Source: an uncultured Sphaerochaeta sp. (lineage in GTDB: Bacteria; Spirochaetota; Spirochaetia; Sphaerochaetales; Sphaerochaetaceae). From it: a stretch of DNA of 64,000 nucleotides. Both the position numbers and the translations under genes were made by a program. The stretch spans positions 186,001 to 250,000 of the forward strand of contig NZ_OY781939.1 of the NCBI RefSeq assembly GCF_963677315.1. The letters are read 5' to 3'. Positions 1 to 8,291 of this stretch are shown here, one piece after another; within the stretch, counting starts at the first letter, position 1, and every line of letters begins with the position of its first letter. The notes under the pieces were generated by a model, which saw only the letters and a program-made list of their open reading frames with translations, did not search any database and was not told the DNA's origin.

Positions 1-300
1 AAGCATTCTCTTCCGTTTGTGGCATTCAACCAAGGTTCCATCTGTCATCTGGAGACGGTTGGAACCATGCACTTCTCCGTCAATTGGAAGAAACCGTGGA
101 CAATCCCCCACGTTATTGCAGAAACTTCAAAGCGCAAGAAAGAGATGGAGTATATGGGTGCAGCCTACATGGCCGAAGGGTTGGTAACATTGGCGGGAAG
201 CAGACTCTACACCAGTGCGGCGTATACTGAAGAAATGATTGACGAGTCACTGAAAGCCTTCAACCGGGTATTTTCCCAGATTGAGTGTATCAAGGATTGA
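1..300 (+). CDS. Class III aminotransferase (glutamate-1-semialdehyde aminomutase-like), C-terminal part
   Basis: The frame is open from base 1 to the stop at 298-300, so only the last 99 residues of a longer gene are present. The visible part matches the small C-terminal domain of PLP-dependent class III aminotransferases of the glutamate-1-semialdehyde 2,1-aminomutase type: a strand ending in a GTMHF-like segment, then the helix with GAAYMAEGL, and the final YTEEMIDESLKAF helix that closes this family. The PLP lysine would lie upstream of the window. It is followed after only 3 bases by the class II aldolase gene, so the two are very probably co-transcribed and may act in one catabolic route, with the substrate unknown. 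A GTG at 19 is inside the gene and is not a real start. Confidence 0.8.
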   Translation, partial: KHSLPFVAFNQGSICHLETVGTMHFSVNWKKPWTIPHVIAETSKRKKEMEYMGAAYMAEGLVTLAGSRLYTSAAYTEEMIDESLKAFNRVFSQIECIKD

Positions 301-303
301 TGT

Positions 304-1401
304 ATGGAACTTCAGGAAGCAAAACAAGCGGTACTGGAGGCAACGAAGAAATTGGTTGCCTCGCAGTTGGTTGCAAGAACATGGGGAAATATCAGCTGTA
401 GGGTAGGGGAAGAACATTTTCTAATTACCCCCAGTGGTAAGTCCTATGAGCACCTGACGGAGGACCAATTGGTATTGGTCTCGCTGGAGGGACTAGCGTA
501 TACAGGCTCCCTGAAACCTTCCTCCGAGAAAGGAATCCATGCCTTGGTCTATAGAACGCATCCCCAAGTAAACTGTGTCATACACACCCATCAGGAGATG
601 GCTTCTCTGATGAGTCTGGTTGGCAATGACCTATCCATCAGCGATGAGTGGAGAGAATTGCTTGGAGAGATCATACCCACCTCACGATATGGATTACCAG
701 GTACCAAGGCATTGATGAATCAGGTAGGCAGGATACTAAAGGGCTATGCAAGCCCTGCAGTCCTGATGGCTAACCATGGTGCACTCTGTTTTGGATCCAG
801 TCCTCAAGAGGCTTTCAGCATTGCTGAAGCCTTGGAAGGAGTATGTAAGGAGCAGGTCTTCAGGCTCTCCCCACTTCTATCTTCTCTCAATGGGGAGGTG
901 CAAATACGTGCTTTTGCAAGGAGAGATGGAGAGGAAGTGACGTATACAACCAATGATTCTCCTTCATTGCAGGCAATGGGGAACCAGATAATGAAGAGTA
1001 AGAAGGATTGCAATTATATCCTCTTGCTTACCTCCCAGGAGGTTCTGGAGGTAAGCGAAAGAGGTAAAACATTGCATGCGTTTCTCGACGATTTCGCACA
1101 GATTGCCGGTCCTTCCGTAGAGATAGTTCAAGAGAAACCTACTGGCTTTCACGGTCTCAAGCATCGCGATGCGCTGATTGTGCAAAAAGTAGGGGCGTTT
1201 TGTATGGGCAGCAGTGAATCGGAGGCTCATGCGGTAGCGACACTGGTCCAGAAGAACAGCAAAGCCGCATTGCTTAGGCTCTCTTGTGCACAGGTGAAAC
1301 CACTTCCTTATCTGGATACCCATCTGATGCGGTATGTGTACAAGGAGAAGTATGCTAAGCTTGCCTGTTCATCCACGAAGAGTACAGGCAGCACTTCATG
1401 A
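304..1401 (+). CDS. Two-domain class II aldolase/adducin family protein
   Basis: 365 residues. The first ~200 form a class II (zinc) aldolase/adducin domain like FucA and AraD: an SSE segment with the likely catalytic Glu75, zinc ligands His94 and His96 in a THTHQ-type stretch (here IHTH), and His158 in ANHGA. The second part (about residues 210-345) resembles a second adducin-like domain (HRDAL...GAFCMG) that lacks the paired histidines, so it is probably structural or substrate-binding. Typical single-domain members have 200-260 residues. The family cleaves or epimerises sugar phosphates, releasing DHAP or glycolaldehyde-type products. The start lies 3 bases after the upstream aminotransferase stop with no strong ribosome site, which suggests translational coupling. 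The exact substrate cannot be told. Confidence 0.8.
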   Translation: MELQEAKQAVLEATKKLVASQLVARTWGNISCRVGEEHFLITPSGKSYEHLTEDQLVLVSLEGLAYTGSLKPSSEKGIHALVYRTHPQVNCVIHTHQEMASLMSLVGNDLSISDEWRELLGEIIPTSRYGLPGTKALMNQVGRILKGYASPAVLMANHGALCFGSSPQEAFSIAEALEGVCKEQVFRLSPLLSSLNGEVQIRAFARRDGEEVTYTTNDSPSLQAMGNQIMKSKKDCNYILLLTSQEVLEVSERGKTLHAFLDDFAQIAGPSVEIVQEKPTGFHGLKHRDALIVQKVGAFCMGSSESEAHAVATLVQKNSKAALLRLSCAQVKPLPYLDTHLMRYVYKEKYAKLACSSTKSTGSTS

Positions 1402-1482
1402 ACATATTTGTAAGTATTACTAATAGATATAAAATAGTTATTCTTGTCCTTTAACGTGTAAAATTTCGACAATTTTCGCCTA

Positions 1483-1511
1483 TTGACAGATATCCTGTAT
1501 TGGTTTTCAAT
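1483..1511 (+). promoter_or_regulatory. Candidate sigma-70 promoter of the BCCT transporter gene
   Basis: TTGACA at 1483-1488 and TTCAAT at 1506-1511 with a 17-base spacer, about 50 bases before the translation start region of the transporter. The -35 is perfect and the -10 is moderate. Nothing else was recognised in the 1402-1547 gap. Confidence 0.5.
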
Positions 1512-1560
1512 CAGAGCAGAATTATGATTGTGCTAGTAGCTATATATAAGGAGCTTTGAT

Positions 1561-3201
1561 ATCAAACAGAAAAAACCATCTACCAAACGTAAACTTGACT
1601 TTGACATACATCCTGTGGTATTTTTCACCTCCGCTTCCCTTATCATAGGATTTGTCATTGTTTCGGTATTCTTCAACGAGATGCTGGGGAATATATTCAA
1701 CCCTCTCCTTAATGGAATCTCAACCAACGCCGGTTGGTTTTTCACGCTGGCAGTGAACATTATCCTGCTGTTCGTGCTCTATCTGATGTTCAGCCGTTAT
1801 GGGGATATACGACTGGGAGGGGACGATGCTGAACCGGATTTCAGTACTCTCAGCTGGTTTGCCATGCTCTTCTCCGCTGGAATGGGTATAGGCCTGCTCT
1901 TCTACGGTGTGGCAGAACCAATGTTCCATTTTATGGTTCCCCCGGTTCCTGCTGATTCTGCGGCCGAAGCTGCACAGAATGCCATGAAGTATACATTCCT
2001 CCACTGGGGTCTGCATCCATGGGCAATTTACGCACTGGTTGCGCTTGCCTTGGCTTTCTTCAGTTTCAATAAGGGCCAACCGCTGTCCATCAGATCAATT
2101 TTCTATCCAATTCTTGGTGAGAAGATCAACGGGGGATGGGGTAATCTGATAGACATCCTGGCAACCATCGCTACGTTGTTTGGTGTTGCCACCTCCCTCG
2201 GATTTGGTGTACAGCAGATCAATGCAGGACTGAATCACCTCACCGGTCTCGAGCAGAGCCCTCTTGTGCAGCTGTTTCTTATAGCAGGGATTACCACGAT
2301 TGCCACAATCTCAGTAGTCAGGGGTCTTGATGCCGGTATTAGAAAACTTTCAGAGCTCAATATTTGGCTTGCTCTTGCACTGTTGTTGTTTGTATTCGTC
2401 TTTGGCCCTACGCTCTTTATTGCAAACGGGTTTGTCGAGAATATTGGTGCTTATCTCTCTTCGTTCGCTGAGATAGCTACATGGAATGAAACATTTGAGA
2501 ATGCATCCTGGCAGAATGACTGGACTGTCTTCTACTGGGCTTGGTGGATCGCTTGGTCTCCCTTTGTGGGCATGTTTATTGCTCGTGTCTCCAGGGGCAG
2601 GACCATCCGGGAATTCCTTATGGGAGTACTTTTGATCCCGACACTCGTTACCTTCTTGTGGATCACTGTATTTGGTAATTCTGCCCTCTATATTGACCTA
2701 TTCAAGGGAGGTAATCTTGGCCAAGGGGTAACCGAGAATGTACCGCTTTCTCTCTTCCTTCTGTTGGAACATTTCCCGCTCTCTTCAGTTCTATCTGTTC
2801 TTGGGGTATTGGTTGTGGTGAGTTTCTTTGTCACCTCATCTGATTCCGGTTCCATGGTAATCGATATCATTACAGCTGGTGGTAATCCAGATCCACCAAT
2901 TCCCCAGCGGCTTTTTTGGGCAATCCTGGAAGGTGTGGTGGCAGCTGCCCTGTTACTCAGTGGAGGCCTTGTTGCGCTCCAGTCAGCGGTCATTGCAACT
3001 GGGCTCCCCTTTGCGGTAGTCCTGCTTCTGCTTACCTATAGCCTTAAGAAGGGCTTGAACGAGTATACCGGGGTGCAGACGTTCTCTGTGAAAACGGGAA
3101 AACTGAAGACCCGTCATTTCCAGATTGAGAGTGGAGAGGCTCCTCTTGTGAGATTCCATAAGAAATCCAAGAAAAAAAAGCAGGAGGAAACGAATGTTTA
3201 A
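1561..3201 (+). CDS. BCCT family betaine/choline/carnitine-type transporter
   Basis: A secondary transporter of the betaine-choline-carnitine family with 12 predicted membrane helices, importing quaternary amines with Na+ or H+. Family marks seen: GMGIGLLFYGVAEP in the TM3-4 region, the Trp-rich WTVFYWAWWIAWSPF signature in TM8, and a basic Lys-rich C-terminal tail of the kind used for osmosensing. The first canonical start codon is GTG at 1615, but the frame is open upstream and the extra residues (ending FDIHPV) look like a genuine BCCT N-terminus. A good ribosome site AAGGAG (1548-1553) sits 7 bases before ATC at 1561, which is why I extend the gene to 1561. This implies a non-standard AUC start or a sequence error. 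The last 8 bases overlap the next gene. Confidence 0.85.
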   Translation: MKQKKPSTKRKLDFDIHPVVFFTSASLIIGFVIVSVFFNEMLGNIFNPLLNGISTNAGWFFTLAVNIILLFVLYLMFSRYGDIRLGGDDAEPDFSTLSWFAMLFSAGMGIGLLFYGVAEPMFHFMVPPVPADSAAEAAQNAMKYTFLHWGLHPWAIYALVALALAFFSFNKGQPLSIRSIFYPILGEKINGGWGNLIDILATIATLFGVATSLGFGVQQINAGLNHLTGLEQSPLVQLFLIAGITTIATISVVRGLDAGIRKLSELNIWLALALLLFVFVFGPTLFIANGFVENIGAYLSSFAEIATWNETFENASWQNDWTVFYWAWWIAWSPFVGMFIARVSRGRTIREFLMGVLLIPTLVTFLWITVFGNSALYIDLFKGGNLGQGVTENVPLSLFLLLEHFPLSSVLSVLGVLVVVSFFVTSSDSGSMVIDIITAGGNPDPPIPQRLFWAILEGVVAAALLLSGGLVALQSAVIATGLPFAVVLLLLTYSLKKGLNEYTGVQTFSVKTGKLKTRHFQIESGEAPLVRFHKKSKKKKQEETNV

Positions 3202-3874
3202 ACAGATCAGTCAAAAATATGCAGGTGGATGCTTTTTCTTGTTACGACAGCAAGAGGATGTAGTGGTCTTTCTGGGAACGGCCTTTCTCGTACATGAACA
3301 GGGATATCTCCTTACTGCCACCTACTTGCTGGAAGAGAACTATGAGGGTTTGATGGTAGCTCGACCCAGCAATCCAGAGGCGTTCTCTCCACTCAGTCTT
3401 GATGTGGTCCAGGCAATCCCTGTGGAGGTTATCAAAGCCGATCATACAACCAATACTGCGCTGATTCATTTCACGAAGCCCCTGATCATCGATACCCCTG
3501 ACCATATGGTAGGAAATGTTGAGTCCGTACAACTGGGTTCTTCGGTACTTGGATTTGGATTCCCTTTCGGACATGAGGACCTTCAGAACCTTGCAGTACA
3601 GAGTGGAATTATTGCCTCTAAAGTTTCACTCAGGGATTCTGTGAATCTTTTTCTGTTCGACCGAGCCATGCATACTGGGATGGCAGGAGGTCCGCTGGTC
3701 AATTATGACGATGGAAGAGTCATTGGTATCATGATGGGCCTTTTTGTTCCAAAAGAAGAGGGTGGGGATTTTGTCAGGGGGTCCCTTCCAGGGTATGAAT
3801 CAAGTTTCAGTTATGCCATCTCGATCGAGTATGGAAAGGCTATGCTTGAGGAGTTGGGATTGACGTTACGATAG
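3194..3874 (+). CDS. Trypsin-fold (HtrA-like) protein with no catalytic triad
   Basis: 226 residues with the layout of an S1 chymotrypsin/HtrA protease domain but no PDZ domain and no signal peptide. The three signature positions are recognisable yet all are changed: the TAAH motif reads TATY (Tyr44 for His), the TDLAL-type segment reads TNTALI (Asn87 for Asp) and the GNSGGP motif reads GMAGGP (Ala164 for Ser). It should therefore be proteolytically dead and may serve as a binding or regulatory domain. It starts 8 bases inside the end of the BCCT transporter gene, so it is co-translated with it, and a role in regulating or stabilising that transporter is an attractive inference. No other function can be assigned. 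Confidence 0.7.
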   Translation: MFKQISQKYAGGCFFLLRQQEDVVVFLGTAFLVHEQGYLLTATYLLEENYEGLMVARPSNPEAFSPLSLDVVQAIPVEVIKADHTTNTALIHFTKPLIIDTPDHMVGNVESVQLGSSVLGFGFPFGHEDLQNLAVQSGIIASKVSLRDSVNLFLFDRAMHTGMAGGPLVNYDDGRVIGIMMGLFVPKEEGGDFVRGSLPGYESSFSYAISIEYGKAMLEELGLTLR

Positions 3875-3984
3875 TTTTTGTCGCTTTCTCAATTTTTTGA
3901 ATTATATGCATTGTTTGGTAATGAGATACTGAACAGTGCATATTTTGTCTATAAATGGGAAAGAATGTGTTTGAAGGTGAGTAA

Positions 3985-4914
3985 TCATCTTAAGGCAAAC
4001 TGCTCCTTTATATACGCTATCCGTTGGCCTATGATCATTTGGGTATAGCTGCTTTTATAGTTCAGCTCAAACCCATGGACAGTCCCCTCAGTTTTCACCA
4101 GATATACGTCAATACCCGTTTTTTTGAGTTTGTTTGCGTACTCGATTGCCTCATCCCTGAGACAGTCGAACTCATTGACCTCAATATAGGTATTTGGCAA
4201 TCCTTCCAATGAGGTAATCTCATTTGGGGAGGCGTATGAATCCTTTTCCCCTGCAAGGTAGAGTTTCCACATCTTGGCATTGAGCTTTGCGTTCCAGATA
4301 GGGGTATCAACATATTGCTGCATGGAATCAGTGGATAGCCTTGCATCCAGGACCGGATAGATAAGCATCTGGAACTGTGGTATCTGCTGTGAGCGATCCC
4401 TGATCAAATGCGTCAATCCTGAGGCCAGCGCACCTCCAGCACTATCCCCATAGATTGCGATACGACCAGGATCGATGGAGAGTTCCTTTGTGTGTTCTTC
4501 TATCCAGCGATAGACTGAAAAGCAGTCTTCCAGTCCGTAAGGGTATGGATACCTTGGTGCCAATCGATAATCAGCCATGACTACTTTGCAAGAGCATCCG
4601 AGAGCAAAATCAATGATCAATTGCTTATGGTGGTCGGCAGCAGGGAGTGCAAATGCCCCTCCATGTAAGAAGAGAATGCAAGGAGCATTTGGCTCAATAG
4701 ACTTGGGACTGAACAACTCTATTGTTATGGGATATCCATCATGAGCAATACAGGTTTCTCTCTTATGCATGAGTGTCTCAGGGATGGATCGCCGTACATA
4801 TGCAGAGCGGGTCAACCTTTGCAGCAATGGTAGTAAAGGTGCATAGAAAGGAATACTCATCTGCAACGTATGAAAATCTTCATGTACCGGATACTTCTTC
4901 ATGTTGTCACTCAC
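3985..4914 (-). CDS. Alpha/beta hydrolase, hormone-sensitive-lipase (HSL) type esterase
   Basis: 309 residues, cytoplasmic (no signal peptide). HSL-family marks: the oxyanion HGG motif in LFLHGGAF, the nucleophile elbow GDSAGG, a late Asp in NEFDCLRDE and the final His in the TVHGFEL segment. Such enzymes hydrolyse short acyl or acetyl esters. The gene stands alone on the minus strand between opposing genes. The GTG at 4914 gives the longest form; an ATG at 4902 four codons in is equally possible because neither has a clear ribosome site. Confidence 0.85.
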   Translation of the reverse strand: MSDNMKKYPVHEDFHTLQMSIPFYAPLLPLLQRLTRSAYVRRSIPETLMHKRETCIAHDGYPITIELFSPKSIEPNAPCILFLHGGAFALPAADHHKQLIIDFALGCSCKVVMADYRLAPRYPYPYGLEDCFSVYRWIEEHTKELSIDPGRIAIYGDSAGGALASGLTHLIRDRSQQIPQFQMLIYPVLDARLSTDSMQQYVDTPIWNAKLNAKMWKLYLAGEKDSYASPNEITSLEGLPNTYIEVNEFDCLRDEAIEYANKLKKTGIDVYLVKTEGTVHGFELNYKSSYTQMIIGQRIAYIKEQFALR

Positions 4915-4964
4915 TAGCTGTAGGATGCTGAATCATATCATGAAACCAAATCTCAGCATACAGA

Positions 4965-4988
4965 GCACCTCCTGGGGAAAGGAGGTGC
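4965..4988. other. Intergenic hairpin
   Basis: A perfect 9-bp inverted repeat (GCACCTCCT / AGGAGGTGC) with a 6-base loop lies between the stop of the outer-membrane-type gene (5013) and the esterase start. No T-run follows on either strand, so a rho-independent terminator is not well supported, although the position fits an end-of-message hairpin for the minus-strand gene. Confidence 0.4.
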
Positions 4989-5012
4989 ACAGAAAAGAGC
5001 TTAACCCTGTTT

Positions 5013-5618
5013 TCAATCCAAGTACGCCTTGAATGCAACACTGTTGAAGGAACCGCTTAATGTGTGAGGTTCGATATCAAATATTCTTCTATGTGGAATG
5101 TAACGATATCCGTGCACAAATTGGATGGAGACTCCCTGGAAGATGTTCACTTCAAGTCCGGTAGCGACCGTGCCATGCATTACATACTCGAGGTTTGACA
5201 TGACATACTCATCATCCTCACTGATTAGGTGTCCGATAGCCATGGTTCCAATTCCAGCTTGGACAAAGGGGTTGAATGCTGCATCATGGAACATTCTGGC
5301 AGTTACTGCCAAGCCGCTGCTGAAAGCAAACGTTGCTTCTGTTTCGGTGATATCAACACCAAAATTTTCTCCAGGAAAATTCGAAAGCGGTTCAATTCTT
5401 GCGAATATTTCAGTGGATGTCCGGCTTGAAAGCTTGCTTCCAACGGTAATACCAACATTTGGCACTTCCTGTTCTTCTACCACACTATGGCCATAATCGA
5501 TGCCGAGGTAGATACGAGGCGATAGGTATTCACACCTGTCTGCTGCGAAAAGGGTTGTCATCGTGGTGAATGCGATGATCATGAGTACAGCAAGCTGTTT
5601 CGTACTGTTTTTGTTCAT
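5013..5618 (-). CDS. Small secreted protein, probable outer-membrane beta-barrel
   Basis: 201 residues. A signal peptide (Lys near the N-terminus, hydrophobic stretch, LFA-A cleavage around residue 25) is followed by a series of alternating amphipathic segments such as IYLGIDYGHS, VGITVGSKL, FAFSSGLAVTARM and NPFVQAGIGTMAIG. These are typical beta strands of small 8-stranded barrels of the OmpX/OmpA-like kind. The C-terminus ends AFKAYLD, without the terminal aromatic residue of classical porins. Single gene with its own upstream region. I do not recognise a specific family; the barrel reading is from the strand pattern only. Confidence 0.55.
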   Translation of the reverse strand: MNKNSTKQLAVLMIIAFTTMTTLFAADRCEYLSPRIYLGIDYGHSVVEEQEVPNVGITVGSKLSSRTSTEIFARIEPLSNFPGENFGVDITETEATFAFSSGLAVTARMFHDAAFNPFVQAGIGTMAIGHLISEDDEYVMSNLEYVMHGTVATGLEVNIFQGVSIQFVHGYRYIPHRRIFDIEPHTLSGSFNSVAFKAYLD

Positions 5619-5896
5619 AATAATGCTTATCTCTCCATAGAATTTTGGAGGTCTTCACGAACTCCTGCTTGTATTTTGCAATAATCGTGCCAAAGTAAGA
5701 AACCATGGGAAATAGAGCGAAAAGAACCTGCACATCACATGGTGACTACCCCTGAATGGTAAAATCGACCAACTGAAAGGGGGAATTTACCAAAACAGTA
5801 AAAGATATTTATTTCTTTTTGCATACTCCATACAGTATATTTTTCTACCCTGATACGATACAAATAGATACAATACTATGTTCTGGGAGATGAAAC

Positions 5897-7015
5897 ATGT
5901 TGGTTCTGATTATTTCATTGGTTGTGCTTCTTTCGAGTTGTACCACCACGTACGTAGGCGAAGCAGAGACAGGGATTGTGCAAATACCCTCACGTGATGG
6001 GTACTTAATCGAAGGATTCCTCTCCATGCCCGATGATGGGAATGCTGAAACGCTGGTTGTGTATGTCAATGGTTCTGGCCCGAATACCTATGATAACAAG
6101 CGAATGCTGGATGAGAAAAAACAGTTCACCTATTTTGATCTCTTCCGCGATGAGTTCAATGCACGTGATATAGCATTCTTCAGTTACAATACCCGTGGGG
6201 TCACCTCTTCAGATGAACCACCGTACTTTACTTCAGTTGATGACATTGTCTACAGAAGCTATACGCCTCATGCAAGTGTGAATGATGTTGTTGCAATTGT
6301 TGAACAGCTGAGAGAGTACAAAGGGCTACAGAATGCAAAGGTCCTCCTCCTGGGATGGAGTGAAGGTACCTTGATCGCTCCCTTGGTGTCACTGAAGACG
6401 GATGTTGACGTACTCATCCTCTGTGGCTTTATGTATGACGATATGATGAGTATTCTCGATTGGCAGCAAACAGGTGGGTCAAGTATGGTCTTCTACCGCA
6501 ACTACTTTGACTACAACAAGGATGGGATTGTATCACCCGAGGAATTTGCTGAAGACAGAAACGGGATTGCAGCACATTTCGGTGTTACCTATGACTACAT
6601 GGACCAGGACAAGAGCGGAGTCATGGATGAAAAAGATTTTGCCATCATGCTAGAACCAACCAGGAATGAGCTATACCGGGCCATCGAAGAGAGAGATCGA
6701 GAGTACTTAAAGCATTCCTATGGGGTATATCTTACCCCAGAATGGTTTGATGCACACAAGATGATGCCCACCAACCAAGAAATCCTTCCATTTGTTGACA
6801 TTCCGATCCATATCATCCATGGGACCTTTGACCAGAACGCTCGGGTAGAGGGCGTCTATGAAGTCAAGGAATTGTTTGAGCAATTGGGAAAAGAGAACCT
6901 AACCATCTCTGTCCATGAAGGGTACAACCATGATCTGAACTACATGGACTATGTTTTCACTGAAGAAATACCTGAAGGATTAGCTGAAATTTTTACTACA
7001 GCTGAAACATTGTAA
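5897..7015 (+). CDS. Lipoprotein alpha/beta hydrolase with two inserted EF-hands
   Basis: 372 residues. A very short signal with lipobox LSSC makes Cys15 the likely lipidated residue. The body is an alpha/beta hydrolase (BAAT/dienelactone-like) with an NGSGPNT oxyanion loop and the nucleophile Ser155 in GWSEG; late catalytic candidates are Asp in the HGTFDQNA segment and His in EGYNHDLNY. Between nucleophile and acid, in the place of the cap domain, are two calcium-binding EF-hand loops: residues 205-216 (D-N-D-I-S-E at the ligand positions) and 236-247 (D-D-S-V-D with a final Asp). This combination suggests a calcium-stabilised or calcium-switched secreted esterase/peptidase. The start follows GGGAGA by 6 bases; an ATG at 5890 is out of frame. 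Confidence 0.8.
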   Translation: MLVLIISLVVLLSSCTTTYVGEAETGIVQIPSRDGYLIEGFLSMPDDGNAETLVVYVNGSGPNTYDNKRMLDEKKQFTYFDLFRDEFNARDIAFFSYNTRGVTSSDEPPYFTSVDDIVYRSYTPHASVNDVVAIVEQLREYKGLQNAKVLLLGWSEGTLIAPLVSLKTDVDVLILCGFMYDDMMSILDWQQTGGSSMVFYRNYFDYNKDGIVSPEEFAEDRNGIAAHFGVTYDYMDQDKSGVMDEKDFAIMLEPTRNELYRAIEERDREYLKHSYGVYLTPEWFDAHKMMPTNQEILPFVDIPIHIIHGTFDQNARVEGVYEVKELFEQLGKENLTISVHEGYNHDLNYMDYVFTEEIPEGLAEIFTTAETL

Positions 7016-7032
7016 TACTCGGTGAAGGTGAG

Positions 7033-7064
7033 CCCAGGGGGATTCTCTATCTCATCCCCCTGGG
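7033..7064 (+). terminator. Rho-independent terminator after the EF-hand hydrolase gene
   Basis: A 10-bp perfect stem (CCCAGGGGGA / TCCCCCTGGG) with a 12-base loop, followed within a few bases by TTCTTTTT on the plus strand. The last codons of the opposing minus-strand gene (stop at 7047) are written inside the hairpin. Confidence 0.65.
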
Positions 7065-8165
7065 ATCGTTCTTTTTCATCTCTTGCTTCTGTACATACAT
7101 CTTATGGTCTGCAATATTGCTTAGCTCATCAGCAGTCATCCCAGGCAGTGGTGAGTGGTACCCGTAGCTGAAACGTAGGTTATTGATGAGTGGGTTGTCA
7201 TTCTGCTGCAAATGCCTCTTCATCATCTCGATGATAGCTTCAACATTACCAGACTCGAATATTGCTGCAAATTCATCCCCTCCAAGTCTGAAGGCAAGTC
7301 CCTTGTGGGCAAATGCTCTCTTGAGTGCCTTGGCAAAGCAGATCAATGTATAGTCTCCCATTTCATGGCCATATTTGTCATTGATCTCCTTGAAATAGTT
7401 CAGGTCAAACACAATCAGTGAGAACTGTTTGTTTCCTTGAAGCAGGTGCTGTATATATGCATCATAACTGTTTCGGTTGTAGAGTTTGGTTAGGTAATCC
7501 TCATCGGAGGGTGTGGATTCGAGGAATACATAGATAACAAACAGTGCCAATGCAATTGATGTCCAGGAAAAATGTAACTTGGAATTACTGAGTTGGAGCA
7601 ACATTCCGGCTATGGGAATGAAAAAGAAAAACTGATAAATCAAGGTTTCATTGCGGGTGATCTTTTTTCTATGGGTGGTGACAAACACGAAAAAATATCC
7701 ATACAGCAAACCGAGCAAGATGTAGTGGATGAACTTGAATGGTTCACTTCTATAGCTGTTGGTATCAGGGTTTACAGAGAAATAGAGAGGCAAGAAGGTG
7801 TTCATGATAAGTATGAGAAGTGTAAGAAGGCTTGCTTGCTGATAGTACCATCTATTGTGGACTCTCTTCCTGTCATGAAACATCCTGAAATCCACATAGG
7901 ACATGAGCAATCCCCCGATGACTGGGCCGATCAGGTAGAGCAGGAAGTTGGTGGAGTATTCAAGGAAAAATGCACCAAAGAATTGCTGCCCATCAAAAAT
8001 CCATGTCAGTGGTTCATCGATGATGGCGATACTGGTTGTTACCAAGGACCAATTGATGAGATGTTTGCTGAATGTCTTGATCCGTGATTTCTGCATGAAT
8101 AGATAGAGGATCACCAAGATAGCGAAGGCAAATATGTTGATCTGGAACTGAATCAGATAGTTCAT
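7047..8165 (-). CDS. Membrane diguanylate cyclase (GGDEF)
   Basis: 372 residues. The first ~205 contain six or seven hydrophobic helices forming a membrane sensor of unknown ligand. A GGDEF domain follows, with an intact FRLGGDEF active loop and the LYNRNSYDAYI start typical of the fold, so it should make cyclic di-GMP. No RxxD inhibitory site is visible at the usual place five residues before the GGDEF motif, so product inhibition may be missing. It is a single gene that converges on the EF-hand hydrolase gene and shares terminator sequence with it. It is one of three cyclic-di-GMP proteins in the window. Confidence 0.85.
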   Translation of the reverse strand: MNYLIQFQINIFAFAILVILYLFMQKSRIKTFSKHLINWSLVTTSIAIIDEPLTWIFDGQQFFGAFFLEYSTNFLLYLIGPVIGGLLMSYVDFRMFHDRKRVHNRWYYQQASLLTLLILIMNTFLPLYFSVNPDTNSYRSEPFKFIHYILLGLLYGYFFVFVTTHRKKITRNETLIYQFFFFIPIAGMLLQLSNSKLHFSWTSIALALFVIYVFLESTPSDEDYLTKLYNRNSYDAYIQHLLQGNKQFSLIVFDLNYFKEINDKYGHEMGDYTLICFAKALKRAFAHKGLAFRLGGDEFAAIFESGNVEAIIEMMKRHLQQNDNPLINNLRFSYGYHSPLPGMTADELSNIADHKMYVQKQEMKKNDPRGMR

Positions 8166-8291
8166 TACCGGCCCTCCCTAAAACAAACAGATGCTAACCA
8201 TTTCTCCATCATACATCCATGCGTTATCGCTTGACGAACATTAAAGATCTGACAAAGTGTGAGCAACAAATTCTATCGGGAATAGTTCAAG

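Noticed and set aside
4965..4988. Possible rho-independent terminator
   Set aside because: Strong stem but no T-run on either strand, so it is listed only as a hairpin.
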